42,671 bases of DNA from the NCBI GenBank assembly GCA_965603395.1, contig CBFDCV010000002.1, positions 1 to 42,671 on the forward strand, in the 5' to 3' direction. The notes beneath the pieces were generated by a model. It was not told the origin of the DNA and searched no databases. It saw only the letters and a program-made list of their open reading frames with translations. Positions 31,551-39,039 of this stretch are shown here, piece by piece. This DNA is from CAYSWS01 sp965603395 (GTDB lineage: Bacteria; Patescibacteriota; WWE3; UBA101185; UBA10185). How positions within the stretch are numbered: position 1 is the first letter of the stretch; each line of letters opens with the position of its first letter. Made by a program: the position numbers and the translations under genes.

Positions 31551-31952
31551 ATGAAAGTCTATGTTTTCGGAAATCAGGATATGCTCGAAGATAGCTGGGC
31601 ACATAAACATACAGAGAAACTAAGTGCTGATTTTCCTAAAATTAAATTCATTTTCATTAAACCAAACGAAGACCTACCGTTTGTAGATGAGAAACAGATT
31701 GTTATTATGGATGCGGTTGAGGGAATTTCCAAGGCCCGAATTTTTGAAGATGCTGATCCGGATAAGATCAAACTCTCTCCTCGTACCTCAGTGCATGATT
31801 TTGATCTTGGTTTTCAATTAAAATATCTAAAGAAAATTGGGAAGTTGGGAAAAATCACTATTTTAGGGATTCCCATGACGGGAGATGCTGACTACAGTTC
31901 TATCCACTCCATGGTCAAAAAATTAGTAGCACAAGACATGCAAGGATCGTAA
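31551..31952 (+). CDS. [NiFe] hydrogenase maturation protease (HycI/HyaD-like)
   Basis: 133 residues. VYVFGNQDMLEDSWA is a variant of the GNxLxxDDG start, VIMDAV carries the middle Asp54, and TSVHDFDLGFQL the His82; these three nickel-binding positions recognise the loaded large subunit before cutting its C-terminal tail. The gene is convergent with the large subunit gene and overlaps it by 61 bases at the 3' ends. TAAAGT lies 8 bases before the ATG. The divergent intergenic region to the DUF6390-like gene (31477-31550) holds both promoters. Confidence 0.8.
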   Translation: MKVYVFGNQDMLEDSWAHKHTEKLSADFPKIKFIFIKPNEDLPFVDEKQIVIMDAVEGISKARIFEDADPDKIKLSPRTSVHDFDLGFQLKYLKKIGKLGKITILGIPMTGDADYSSIHSMVKKLVAQDMQGS

Positions 31953-33193
31953 GCCCGGATAATTTTTTCAGCTTCTAAACGTAAAATGTCCTGGTGTTTA
32001 TCCATATTTTCGTTAAAATATTTTTTTAAATCGTTTTCTATGTTTATTTGGTTTTGAGCTGTAGGTACAATAACATCGTAATCTATGATCATGCCTTTTT
32101 CGTCAATTTCTGCCATGTGGTACAAAATTCCTCTTGGGGCCTCCACTACGCCCACCCCTCTGCCTGCTTGAGGGGGTTTTCTAATTGGTTTTTCATCTTT
32201 TAACTCAATATTTCTTAAAATATCTAAAGAATCGTCTACGCAGTGTAAAATCTCAATAGCTTGAGCTAGGTTATTATCGAAGACGTTATTAGAAGGGAAA
32301 GCGTCTAATATTTCTCTTAAACTTTCAACAGTTTTGGGATGGAGCTGATCTTTGTTGAGATTTATTCGAGCCAAAGAGCCAACTAAGTAGTCCTCATGAT
32401 CATCAGAAAATACATAACCCTCAGCTTGAGAGTAAGGGATAACTACTGATTTCAAAAAGTCATGGAAATTTTCTTCAGGAACTTTTTTGCCACTAGAGTT
32501 GACCACTTCTCCTTCCAGAAAATCAAACCTGTCGGGATTTCGAATACAAAGATAATCAGAATTTCTTATCAGCTCCTCTTTCCAATCAAAGAAAAGTTTT
32601 ACACCTCTAAGAACTTGGGAGCGGATTTTTTCTAGATCAGCGATTAATTCCGGAAATTTGGATGAGTCCGGTAACTTTAATAAGCCACCGACAGTAGGAT
32701 AAGGTGCGTGAATAGCGGCGCCGATTGTTACATCAGAGATTTTTGTGCCCACCCTTTTAATATCAAAAGAATCGTGTAGTAAAGTATGGCCAAAATCATC
32801 GTGATCATCAGGAATGTCTAAAATGGAGTCTATGCCCAACACATCAGGCAAAACAAAAAAGTATAGGTGCAAGGCGTGGTCCCTGATCATCAAAGCATTA
32901 TAAGCAAGCCTTCTTAAAGTCATAGTTTGCTCAGTGTTTTCAATGCCTTGGGATTTTTCTATGGCTTCCAGGGAGGCAAAAAGGTGTGCTACAGAACAAG
33001 TACCACAAATCCTGGACAAAAATGAACCCGCGGCAATATAAGGTTTGCCCTTGACCGCTTCAGTGTAAAACCTTCGATAATCCTTGATAATAAATTTTAA
33101 ATCTTTTACCTGGCCGTTTCTGACAGTTACCTCTAAACCAGCTGTTCCTTCAACTTTTGATATAGAATCTATGTTTATTTCACCACTGTGCAT
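31892..33193 (-). CDS. [NiFe] hydrogenase large (catalytic) subunit, cytoplasmic group 3-like
   Basis: 433 residues. The N-terminal nickel motif is RICGTCSVAH (Cys63, Cys66, His70) after SKVEGTAGLEV; the C-terminal motif is DPCMSCATN (Cys418, Cys421). All four nickel cysteines are present. In most relatives the last motif ends in His (or Arg), after which the protease cuts; here it is Asn424, with a nine-residue tail FLTMEWIEL. No signal peptide, so it is cytoplasmic. The small subunit gene is one base upstream on the same strand. No NAD- or FAD-binding hydrogenase subunit is present in the window. Confidence 0.9.
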   Translation of the reverse strand: MHSGEINIDSISKVEGTAGLEVTVRNGQVKDLKFIIKDYRRFYTEAVKGKPYIAAGSFLSRICGTCSVAHLFASLEAIEKSQGIENTEQTMTLRRLAYNALMIRDHALHLYFFVLPDVLGIDSILDIPDDHDDFGHTLLHDSFDIKRVGTKISDVTIGAAIHAPYPTVGGLLKLPDSSKFPELIADLEKIRSQVLRGVKLFFDWKEELIRNSDYLCIRNPDRFDFLEGEVVNSSGKKVPEENFHDFLKSVVIPYSQAEGYVFSDDHEDYLVGSLARINLNKDQLHPKTVESLREILDAFPSNNVFDNNLAQAIEILHCVDDSLDILRNIELKDEKPIRKPPQAGRGVGVVEAPRGILYHMAEIDEKGMIIDYDVIVPTAQNQINIENDLKKYFNENMDKHQDILRLEAEKIIRAYDPCMSCATNFLTMEWIEL

Positions 33194-33194
33194 A

Positions 33195-33719
33195 TTAAGG
33201 TATGTTAAAAATTTTTAAATATTTTTCTAAAACTTGATAAAAAGTTTGTACGTTCATAGGGCAGCCATCTACCTTGTCATCTACCTGTATGACTTCCTCC
33301 AGTTTTTGTACTTTATCACTGTAGTCAAAATGATCCAAATACCATTGGATGCGTTCGTTTATTTGCTCATCGCCAAAGTCATTTCTGCTGGCAGAGGGCA
33401 TGCCTGTGCAAGCGCAAGAACCTATGGCTACCACGTATTTGGCGTTGTCCCTTATTTTTTTAACTTCCTCTTCTTGTGTAGACGAAGAAACTGCCCCTTC
33501 GATGAAAGCCACGTCCAAATTTTCCAGCTTATTGTTAGTTTTGAGAGATCTTACATGTTGAAAATCGACTACTTTTTTCCATTCGTCAAAATGATCGTTT
33601 AGTAGTTCCGTAAATAATATAGTGCTATCTTCGCAACAAGTAAATGAAAACCACCCTATGGCCATTTTTTTCTTTTTGGTTTGGGTTTCTTGTACCTGTT
33701 CTTGTTTTTGTTCGTCCAT
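33195..33719 (-). CDS. [NiFe] hydrogenase small subunit, short type
   Basis: 174 residues, only the core 20-kDa domain: IGWFSFTCCEDS, DVAFIEGAVSS, VAIGSCACTGMPS, and VDGCPMNV. The proximal-cluster cysteines are Cys-Cys in TCCEDS (rather than CxxC), the one in GSCA and the one in GCPM. The C-terminal iron-sulfur domain found in P. furiosus HydD (about 260 residues) is absent, as are medial and distal clusters. A Lys/Gln-rich leader of about 18 residues precedes the core; Met19 is an alternative start. It should take electrons to or from a soluble ferredoxin. Confidence 0.85.
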   Translation of the reverse strand: MDEQKQEQVQETQTKKKKMAIGWFSFTCCEDSTILFTELLNDHFDEWKKVVDFQHVRSLKTNNKLENLDVAFIEGAVSSSTQEEEVKKIRDNAKYVVAIGSCACTGMPSASRNDFGDEQINERIQWYLDHFDYSDKVQKLEEVIQVDDKVDGCPMNVQTFYQVLEKYLKIFNIP

Positions 33720-33747
33720 AAAACTTCTCTAAATCGATAACATTATT

Positions 33748-33753
33748 TATAAT
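33748..33753 (+). promoter_or_regulatory. -10 hexamer, leaderless-type start of hypC
   Basis: TATAAT 8 bases before ATG 33762, between the divergent small subunit and hypC genes. Confidence 0.5.
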
Positions 33754-33761
33754 AACATAAC

Positions 33762-33962
33762 ATGTGTTTAGCAATACCGGGAAAAATTAAAGCTATAAAG
33801 GGCCGAAAGGCGGTTATAGAATACCCGGGACAGGTGCGGGAAGCCTTCATAGGCGAAGAGGGCGTACAGGTTAACGACTATGTTTTGGTACAAATGGGCG
33901 TGGTGACAAAAAAAATGACAGTGAAGGAAGCCAAGACAGCTATGAAAGCTTGGGAAAAATAA
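33762..33962 (+). CDS. hypC: Hydrogenase maturation chaperone HypC
   Basis: 66 residues. Starts MCLAIPGKI, the invariant HypC N-terminus; Cys2 (exposed after Met removal) carries the Fe(CN)2CO group and contacts the large subunit. YVLVQMGVVTKKM matches the conserved YVlVHvGfA block with His-Val replaced by Gln-Met, and a short C-terminal helix ends the protein. HypA, B, D, E and F are not in the window and must lie elsewhere. Confidence 0.9.
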   Translation: MCLAIPGKIKAIKGRKAVIEYPGQVREAFIGEEGVQVNDYVLVQMGVVTKKMTVKEAKTAMKAWEK

Positions 33963-34010
33963 TGTTGTGGAAACATATTAAATAATATTATAAAATTTAT
34001 TTTGATAAAT

Positions 34011-34016
34011 TAGAAT
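34011..34016 (+). promoter_or_regulatory. -10 hexamer, leaderless-type start of the 34023 gene
   Basis: TAGAAT 6 bases before ATG 34023. Confidence 0.4.
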
Positions 34017-34022
34017 TATATT

Positions 34023-34799
34023 ATGCACTCATTATTCGTTGGAAGATGGCAGCCCATACATAAGGGCCACAAAACATTAATAGAAAAAGTATTAGACGAA
34101 GGAAAACCCGTTTTAATAGCCATTAGAGAGACTGAAGTATCAGAGCAAGATCCCTATACGGTAGAAGAAAGAGAGGTAATGATAAGAAAGGAGTTTGCTG
34201 AGTACGGTGATCGGGTGAAAATTGTGGCAATTCCCGATATTGCAGAGATTTGTTATGGGAGAAAAGTGGGATATAAAATTAGAGAACTCACGCTTGAGGA
34301 TTCGGTAGAAGACATATCTGCTACAAAAATTAGAGACTCTCAAAAAAGAGTAGTATGGTTTACCGGTAATGTTGGTTCAGGAAAGTCTGAGCTAGCGCAC
34401 TTATTAAAAGAAAGATTAAACGGCATTATATTAGAGGGAAACGCCATGAGGGAATCAATATCTCTTGGCGCCAGTTTTAGTAAAGAAGATAGGGAAGAGC
34501 ACAATCTGCGTGTAGCAAGATTGGCTAAGGTTCTTAATAATCAAGGACACAACGTTGTAGTTTCTGTGATCGCTCCTTTTCAAGACGCTAGGGAAAAGAT
34601 TACTCAGATCTGTAATCCATACTGGATTTACGTAAGTGGAGGAGAAGTAGGTGAGGATAAACCTTATGAACCGCCAGAGAGCCCAGATGTGGTTATAGAG
34701 CCATCAGAAGAGTCATTGTTGGAAAGTATGGATAAAATTATCAAAGAGGTTGGAAATCTGGAAAAGGAAAAACCCAAGGAAGAAGAGCAGAATGAATGA
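34023..34799 (+). CDS. Fused nucleotidyltransferase-adenylylsulfate kinase-like protein
   Basis: Residues 1-~107: a nucleotidyltransferase of the NMNAT/cytidylyltransferase superfamily, with GRWQPIHKGH (HxGH at 13-16) and ISATKIR (98-104). Residues ~109-258: a P-loop kinase resembling APS kinase, with GNVGSGKS (115-122), LEGNAMRESI in place of DGDxxR, FSKEDREEHNLRVARLAKVL and VSVIAPFQDAR. Classical sulfate-activating fusions use ATP sulfurylase, not this transferase type, so the metabolite activated is uncertain. It overlaps the following dehydrogenase gene by 8 bases. Confidence 0.8.
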   Translation: MHSLFVGRWQPIHKGHKTLIEKVLDEGKPVLIAIRETEVSEQDPYTVEEREVMIRKEFAEYGDRVKIVAIPDIAEICYGRKVGYKIRELTLEDSVEDISATKIRDSQKRVVWFTGNVGSGKSELAHLLKERLNGIILEGNAMRESISLGASFSKEDREEHNLRVARLAKVLNNQGHNVVVSVIAPFQDAREKITQICNPYWIYVSGGEVGEDKPYEPPESPDVVIEPSEESLLESMDKIIKEVGNLEKEKPKEEEQNE

Positions 34800-35610
34800 A
34801 CAGGCAGGAATCATTGGCTATGGTGTGTTGGGCAAAGCCTACGCAAAAGCGTTAGACATTAAATTATACATTGATCTTGAAGACAGTAACGTAACTTTAG
34901 AAGAAATGTGTGACAAAGCCAAGTGGATATTACTTTGCGTACCGACGCCTCCTACAAAAGAAGGAGACTGCGACACAAGCATAGTTGAAGATTGGGTGAA
35001 AAATATTTCCCAAAAAGATAAAAACAATATTGTAGTAATCAGATCCACTGTCATTCCGGGGACGGCGGTTAAGCTGATGAAAAAGTACAATGTGGATATA
35101 GTTTCTGCTCCTGAATTTCTCACGGAATCTACAGCCGAAGAGGACGCGTTAGACCCGGATTTAGAAGTGCTTGGTGCCAGTGAGGAAAAATTAGCCAGGG
35201 ATTTTTATGAATTTCAAAAAAATGTGAGGAAAAAAGATACGTACAAACCCCACTTGGTTGTAACAGATAACACCACCGCAGAATTTATAAAATATTCGAT
35301 TAATAGTTTTTATGCTACTAAGGTCACTTTTGCTAACCAGGTTTATGACGCCGCTGTTGAGCATGGTGCAGACTACGACATGGTTATGGATGCCATGTAT
35401 CACAGAAAATGGATTGGAGATAACCACCTTAAGGTTTTTCATAAAGGAAAAAGAGGATACGCGGGCAAATGTTTACCAAAAGATACTGTTGCCTTTACCA
35501 GGTTTACAAGGTCTCCACTGCTTGAATTGGTTAACAAGCTTAATAAGAAAATTGTAGCCAAAGATGACGATGAGAGGTGGTTTGGAGTTCTAAACGGGGA
35601 AAAACCCTAG
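34792..35610 (+). CDS. Short UDP-glucose/GDP-mannose dehydrogenase-family protein
   Basis: 272 residues. The NAD-binding motif is IIGYGVLGKAYAKAL, then LLCVPTPP, RSTVIPGT, APEFLTE, FIKYSINSFYATKVTFANQ and the catalytic Cys227 in GKCLPKDT. It matches the first two domains of UGD enzymes, which oxidise UDP- or GDP-sugars to uronates, but ends where the C-terminal UDP-sugar-binding domain (about 150 residues) should start. An upstream ATG exists (34750), but alignment and the ATGAATGA overlap fix the start at 34792. It may act with a separate partner, or on an atypical substrate. Confidence 0.8.
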   Translation: MNEQAGIIGYGVLGKAYAKALDIKLYIDLEDSNVTLEEMCDKAKWILLCVPTPPTKEGDCDTSIVEDWVKNISQKDKNNIVVIRSTVIPGTAVKLMKKYNVDIVSAPEFLTESTAEEDALDPDLEVLGASEEKLARDFYEFQKNVRKKDTYKPHLVVTDNTTAEFIKYSINSFYATKVTFANQVYDAAVEHGADYDMVMDAMYHRKWIGDNHLKVFHKGKRGYAGKCLPKDTVAFTRFTRSPLLELVNKLNKKIVAKDDDERWFGVLNGEKP

Positions 35611-35617
35611 AAAACTG

Positions 35618-37732
35618 TTAAAAACCTCCAAAGTAATAGTCTCTTGATCTTTCATAATAAGCGTTAGGTAGTAACATGCAGTTTAATGTGTCTGGAAGGG
35701 GTATTTCAGTGATATTAGCTACCCTTAAAAACTCATAATTGTGATATCCGCACCCCGGGGAGTTGTTGAAGTGGTAGTAATTAAGCTTAATCTTTTCTTG
35801 GTTTTTAGGAAGGTACCTCTCTGAAATAGGTACGTTTGAGAGGAAATACACATTTTGGAAGTTCTCAGCCATCTCCATAACTGTTGTATCAAGTAACTCT
35901 TCCTCAGACCTTAACATAAGAATATTTTTACCATAATAATATTTCATAGGACCTGCCACATAATCATTAAAGTTTTTCGCATACTTACTTGGGTAAATGT
36001 TTTTGTTAACAAAAAGAATTATTGAGTCGCTTCCGATTTTTTTATCAATGTTTTTAAAGAAGTTAACGTCAACTCCTTCATATTTTCCTATTTGAAAAAT
36101 AGAAAAGGTTAAGAAGTACAGACTTGTGAGTATTAAGAATATGTAGCCTAGAACTCTAGTTCTTTTCTTTTGAATGATTTCACCAAGGAAAATTCCCACC
36201 GTTAATAATATGGCAGGAACTACCTCCACAAAGAAATATCGGGCGTTGTAGTAGTCATATCTAACAAAGCCGGTTTTATAGACGTAAATAACCAAAAAGT
36301 AAGTACTAATGAAGGCAAGAAAGTGGTATACGCTAACTTTCTTTCTAAAAATATTTAATAGTGCTACCGAAACAAAGATAATGAATCCTACAACACTAAC
36401 GTAGTTTATTATTGAGACCAACGTGGCATGCTTAATAGTATCAAATCCCCTATAAAGCATATTCCAACGTACCAGCGCTGTGTTTGATCCGGAAAAGAGG
36501 ATGTCGAAGTCTTTTACGGTAGCGCGGTAAATGATATAGAAAAAAGCAGAAGATAGTAGTATATACGACTGTTTAAGGGTTTTAGAAAATAGGCTGTAAA
36601 TTTTCTGATTGGAAAATACAATAAATATTAAAACTAACAAAATAAGAAAAACGAGTATCTTTAAGTTTGTTTCCAAGTTAAGAGGAATAATTTTATCTAA
36701 AGCAAAACCAATTGTTTTTGGATAAAGCCCGTTATATAAGGGAAACATAAACAAACGGTAGTAGATGTAGGTGGCGCTAAGTATCAAGATATTTGCCAAA
36801 GAATATAAAATTAACGCTATCTTGTTACTATTGTAATAATTGAGTAAAACTATCAGTAGTAAAACTGGAAAGTAGATAAAAAACGTCATTCTAGTGAATG
36901 AAAAAACAAAAAATGACATAAGAGAAAAGATTAAAAACAGACAGTCTTTGTAACCGTTGTTTTTGCAGTTCAAATATCTGAGAAGAAAATATAGACCGGA
37001 TGAGGAAAACGCTAAAGCGGAGATTTCTCCTACAGGGAACTTAGAGAAAAATAAATGTAAAGGATTAATGGAAAACAGCAACATTACTATTAGGGACGTA
37101 CGCTTGTTTTTTGTTAAATGATATGTGATGAGGTAAGAATTAATTAAAGTTATGGCAGAAAATAGGGTTAATAGGAACACTCTATTATTTGAACCTAGTA
37201 AAAAAGAAGAGACGCTTAAATAAGAAGGGTAGGCAGGGTAAAACCTCATTGTATATTCCGAGTTTGGTCTATTCCACTTTTCGAAACTGGGCATTATGTA
37301 GTTACCGTCACGGTCATATAGTTCTTTTTGACCGTCTGTTAGTGTTTCCCTGAACTCATCGACCATGTACAGTTTATTATCCAGTTCATATTGCTTTGAA
37401 ATACTTATGTAAGTGCCTTGGTCCTGGCCACCTAGTAGATACAAGGTGGGCGGTAGTCTAATCAATACAGCCGCTAGAAGTAATACTACTGCACTGACGG
37501 TAAATCTTTTATCCCTAGAAACAGCGCCCAAGTATTTTTTAAAAAGAATTATAAAGATAGAAAACAATAATAAACTGAGAGTGATGGAATAAACTGGTTC
37601 GAAACTTTTTAAGGCCAGCAAAATAATATTAACAATTCCCACGGTTGAAATAACTACTAACAGCAAATCATAGAAATACAGGCCTATTTTATTATTGTTG
37701 TTTTTCTTATCCATCGGTTTTTTTGTGGGCAA
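35618..37732 (-). CDS. GT-C family membrane glycosyltransferase
   Basis: About 700 residues with roughly 12 membrane segments and a soluble domain of about 150 residues at the C-terminus. The first outside loop contains LLGGQDQGTYISISKQY, with an acidic residue where GT-C enzymes bind the lipid-linked donor. It belongs to a minus-strand polysaccharide operon (42671 -> 35618). Start TTG 37732 or ATG 37714; neither has a Shine-Dalgarno. The sugar and acceptor are unknown. Confidence 0.7.
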   Translation of the reverse strand: MPTKKPMDKKNNNNKIGLYFYDLLLVVISTVGIVNIILLALKSFEPVYSITLSLLLFSIFIILFKKYLGAVSRDKRFTVSAVVLLLAAVLIRLPPTLYLLGGQDQGTYISISKQYELDNKLYMVDEFRETLTDGQKELYDRDGNYIMPSFEKWNRPNSEYTMRFYPAYPSYLSVSSFLLGSNNRVFLLTLFSAITLINSYLITYHLTKNKRTSLIVMLLFSINPLHLFFSKFPVGEISALAFSSSGLYFLLRYLNCKNNGYKDCLFLIFSLMSFFVFSFTRMTFFIYFPVLLLIVLLNYYNSNKIALILYSLANILILSATYIYYRLFMFPLYNGLYPKTIGFALDKIIPLNLETNLKILVFLILLVLIFIVFSNQKIYSLFSKTLKQSYILLSSAFFYIIYRATVKDFDILFSGSNTALVRWNMLYRGFDTIKHATLVSIINYVSVVGFIIFVSVALLNIFRKKVSVYHFLAFISTYFLVIYVYKTGFVRYDYYNARYFFVEVVPAILLTVGIFLGEIIQKKRTRVLGYIFLILTSLYFLTFSIFQIGKYEGVDVNFFKNIDKKIGSDSIILFVNKNIYPSKYAKNFNDYVAGPMKYYYGKNILMLRSEEELLDTTVMEMAENFQNVYFLSNVPISERYLPKNQEKIKLNYYHFNNSPGCGYHNYEFLRVANITEIPLPDTLNCMLLPNAYYERSRDYYFGGF

Positions 37733-37751
37733 TTACAGTTTACTAAATAAA

Positions 37752-39038
37752 TTAAACTATTATTAAAAACTCTCTTTTAATAGCAGTATTCAATATTATC
37801 GAAAATATAATATTAGAAAGAGCGGTGGCTAGAGCAGCTCCAAGTAAACCAAATCTTGGGATAAACAGCAGATTTAATAACACATTAGTCACCAAACTGA
37901 AAAGTCTTATTCCAGCCTGTTTTCCCGGCTTTCCTATCATAGGAAGGAAACCGCCTTTCCAGATCACAGAAGAGGTAAAGATCACACCTACTAGAAGAGC
38001 ATAGAAAACGGGAATGCTTTCATCGTATACATCTCCCTTCATGAAAAACTTAACAAAAAACGGGTAAATTAGACCAGCTCCCAATGCGCTAAGGGCAGTA
38101 ATAAGGTACGCTCCTTTTCTGAGGGTTTTAAAATGCCTCAGCAGCGCTTTCTTATCTTTTGACCATAGGTTTGAGATTATAGGATTAAAATTCAAAGCGA
38201 TGATAGACGGAATCATAATTATGCCGCTAGTTACCGTAAAGGCAAAGGTATAAATACCTGTACTTACGCTGGCTAGTAAATATCCCACAAGCAGAACAGA
38301 CGCCCTGCTGTCCAACGCATTAATAGACTGAATGAGGGAAGCTTTGAATCCAAACCAACCATGTTTTTTAAGCCAGGCGTAGTTAAGCTTTTTTATCCAA
38401 ATCTGACCTTTATTTAGAAGCAGTAGTGTGATAAGTAGCAAGCTCTCAGTAAATAGAAATGCAAACAATGTGAGCTCCACATTTTTTCTTTGAAATATTA
38501 CATAAAGCACAAAACAAAAAATTAATATCCATCTGGATGCTCTAAGGATTGCATACTCCTTCATTTTCCTCTGACCGTTCAAGAGACCCATAAGTACCTC
38601 ATTGATAGAAAAAACGGGTAAAGCAATGATCACATAGTATAGAGACACCACATTAATGTTAGGGGAGTTTATAAACCGGCTAGTTAAGAACAAAAATAAG
38701 GTTGTGAGTATCATGGATGTTGTTAAAACAAGCACTAAAGCAGAGAAGACTAGTGTTCTGGACTCTTCTTTCCGGTCTCTATATTCAGCTAAGTGTTTTA
38801 TTATTGAGCTTTTTAGTCCAAATATTGTTAAAGCGGAAAGGACAGTGTAAACGGCGAATGCATAATTAAAAACCCCCCAACCCCCCGCCCCCAAGTGGTT
38901 TACCACGAATATAATAAAAAAATTCAAAAATAAAATAAAAAATACAAAGGATGAGATGTTCCAAATAAGGTCCACTACAAATTTATTTTTTAACATATTT
39001 GGAAAATTATTTAACTGCTTTTTTATAGCAAAATACAT
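37752..39038 (-). CDS. Wzx-like oligosaccharide flippase
   Basis: 428 residues and about 12 membrane segments in the MOP/polysaccharide transporter pattern: a paired N-terminal half (VVDLIWNISSFVFFILFLNFFIIFVV, GAGGWGVFNYAFAVYTV), a central FGFKASLIQSINALDSRASVLLVGYL and IPRFGLLGAALATALSNI at the C-terminus. It should move lipid-linked oligosaccharide across the cytoplasmic membrane, supplying the neighbouring GT-C enzymes. It starts one base after the 39040-40920 gene. Confidence 0.88.
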   Translation of the reverse strand: MYFAIKKQLNNFPNMLKNKFVVDLIWNISSFVFFILFLNFFIIFVVNHLGAGGWGVFNYAFAVYTVLSALTIFGLKSSIIKHLAEYRDRKEESRTLVFSALVLVLTTSMILTTLFLFLTSRFINSPNINVVSLYYVIIALPVFSINEVLMGLLNGQRKMKEYAILRASRWILIFCFVLYVIFQRKNVELTLFAFLFTESLLLITLLLLNKGQIWIKKLNYAWLKKHGWFGFKASLIQSINALDSRASVLLVGYLLASVSTGIYTFAFTVTSGIIMIPSIIALNFNPIISNLWSKDKKALLRHFKTLRKGAYLITALSALGAGLIYPFFVKFFMKGDVYDESIPVFYALLVGVIFTSSVIWKGGFLPMIGKPGKQAGIRLFSLVTNVLLNLLFIPRFGLLGAALATALSNIIFSIILNTAIKREFLIIV

Positions 39039-39039
39039 A

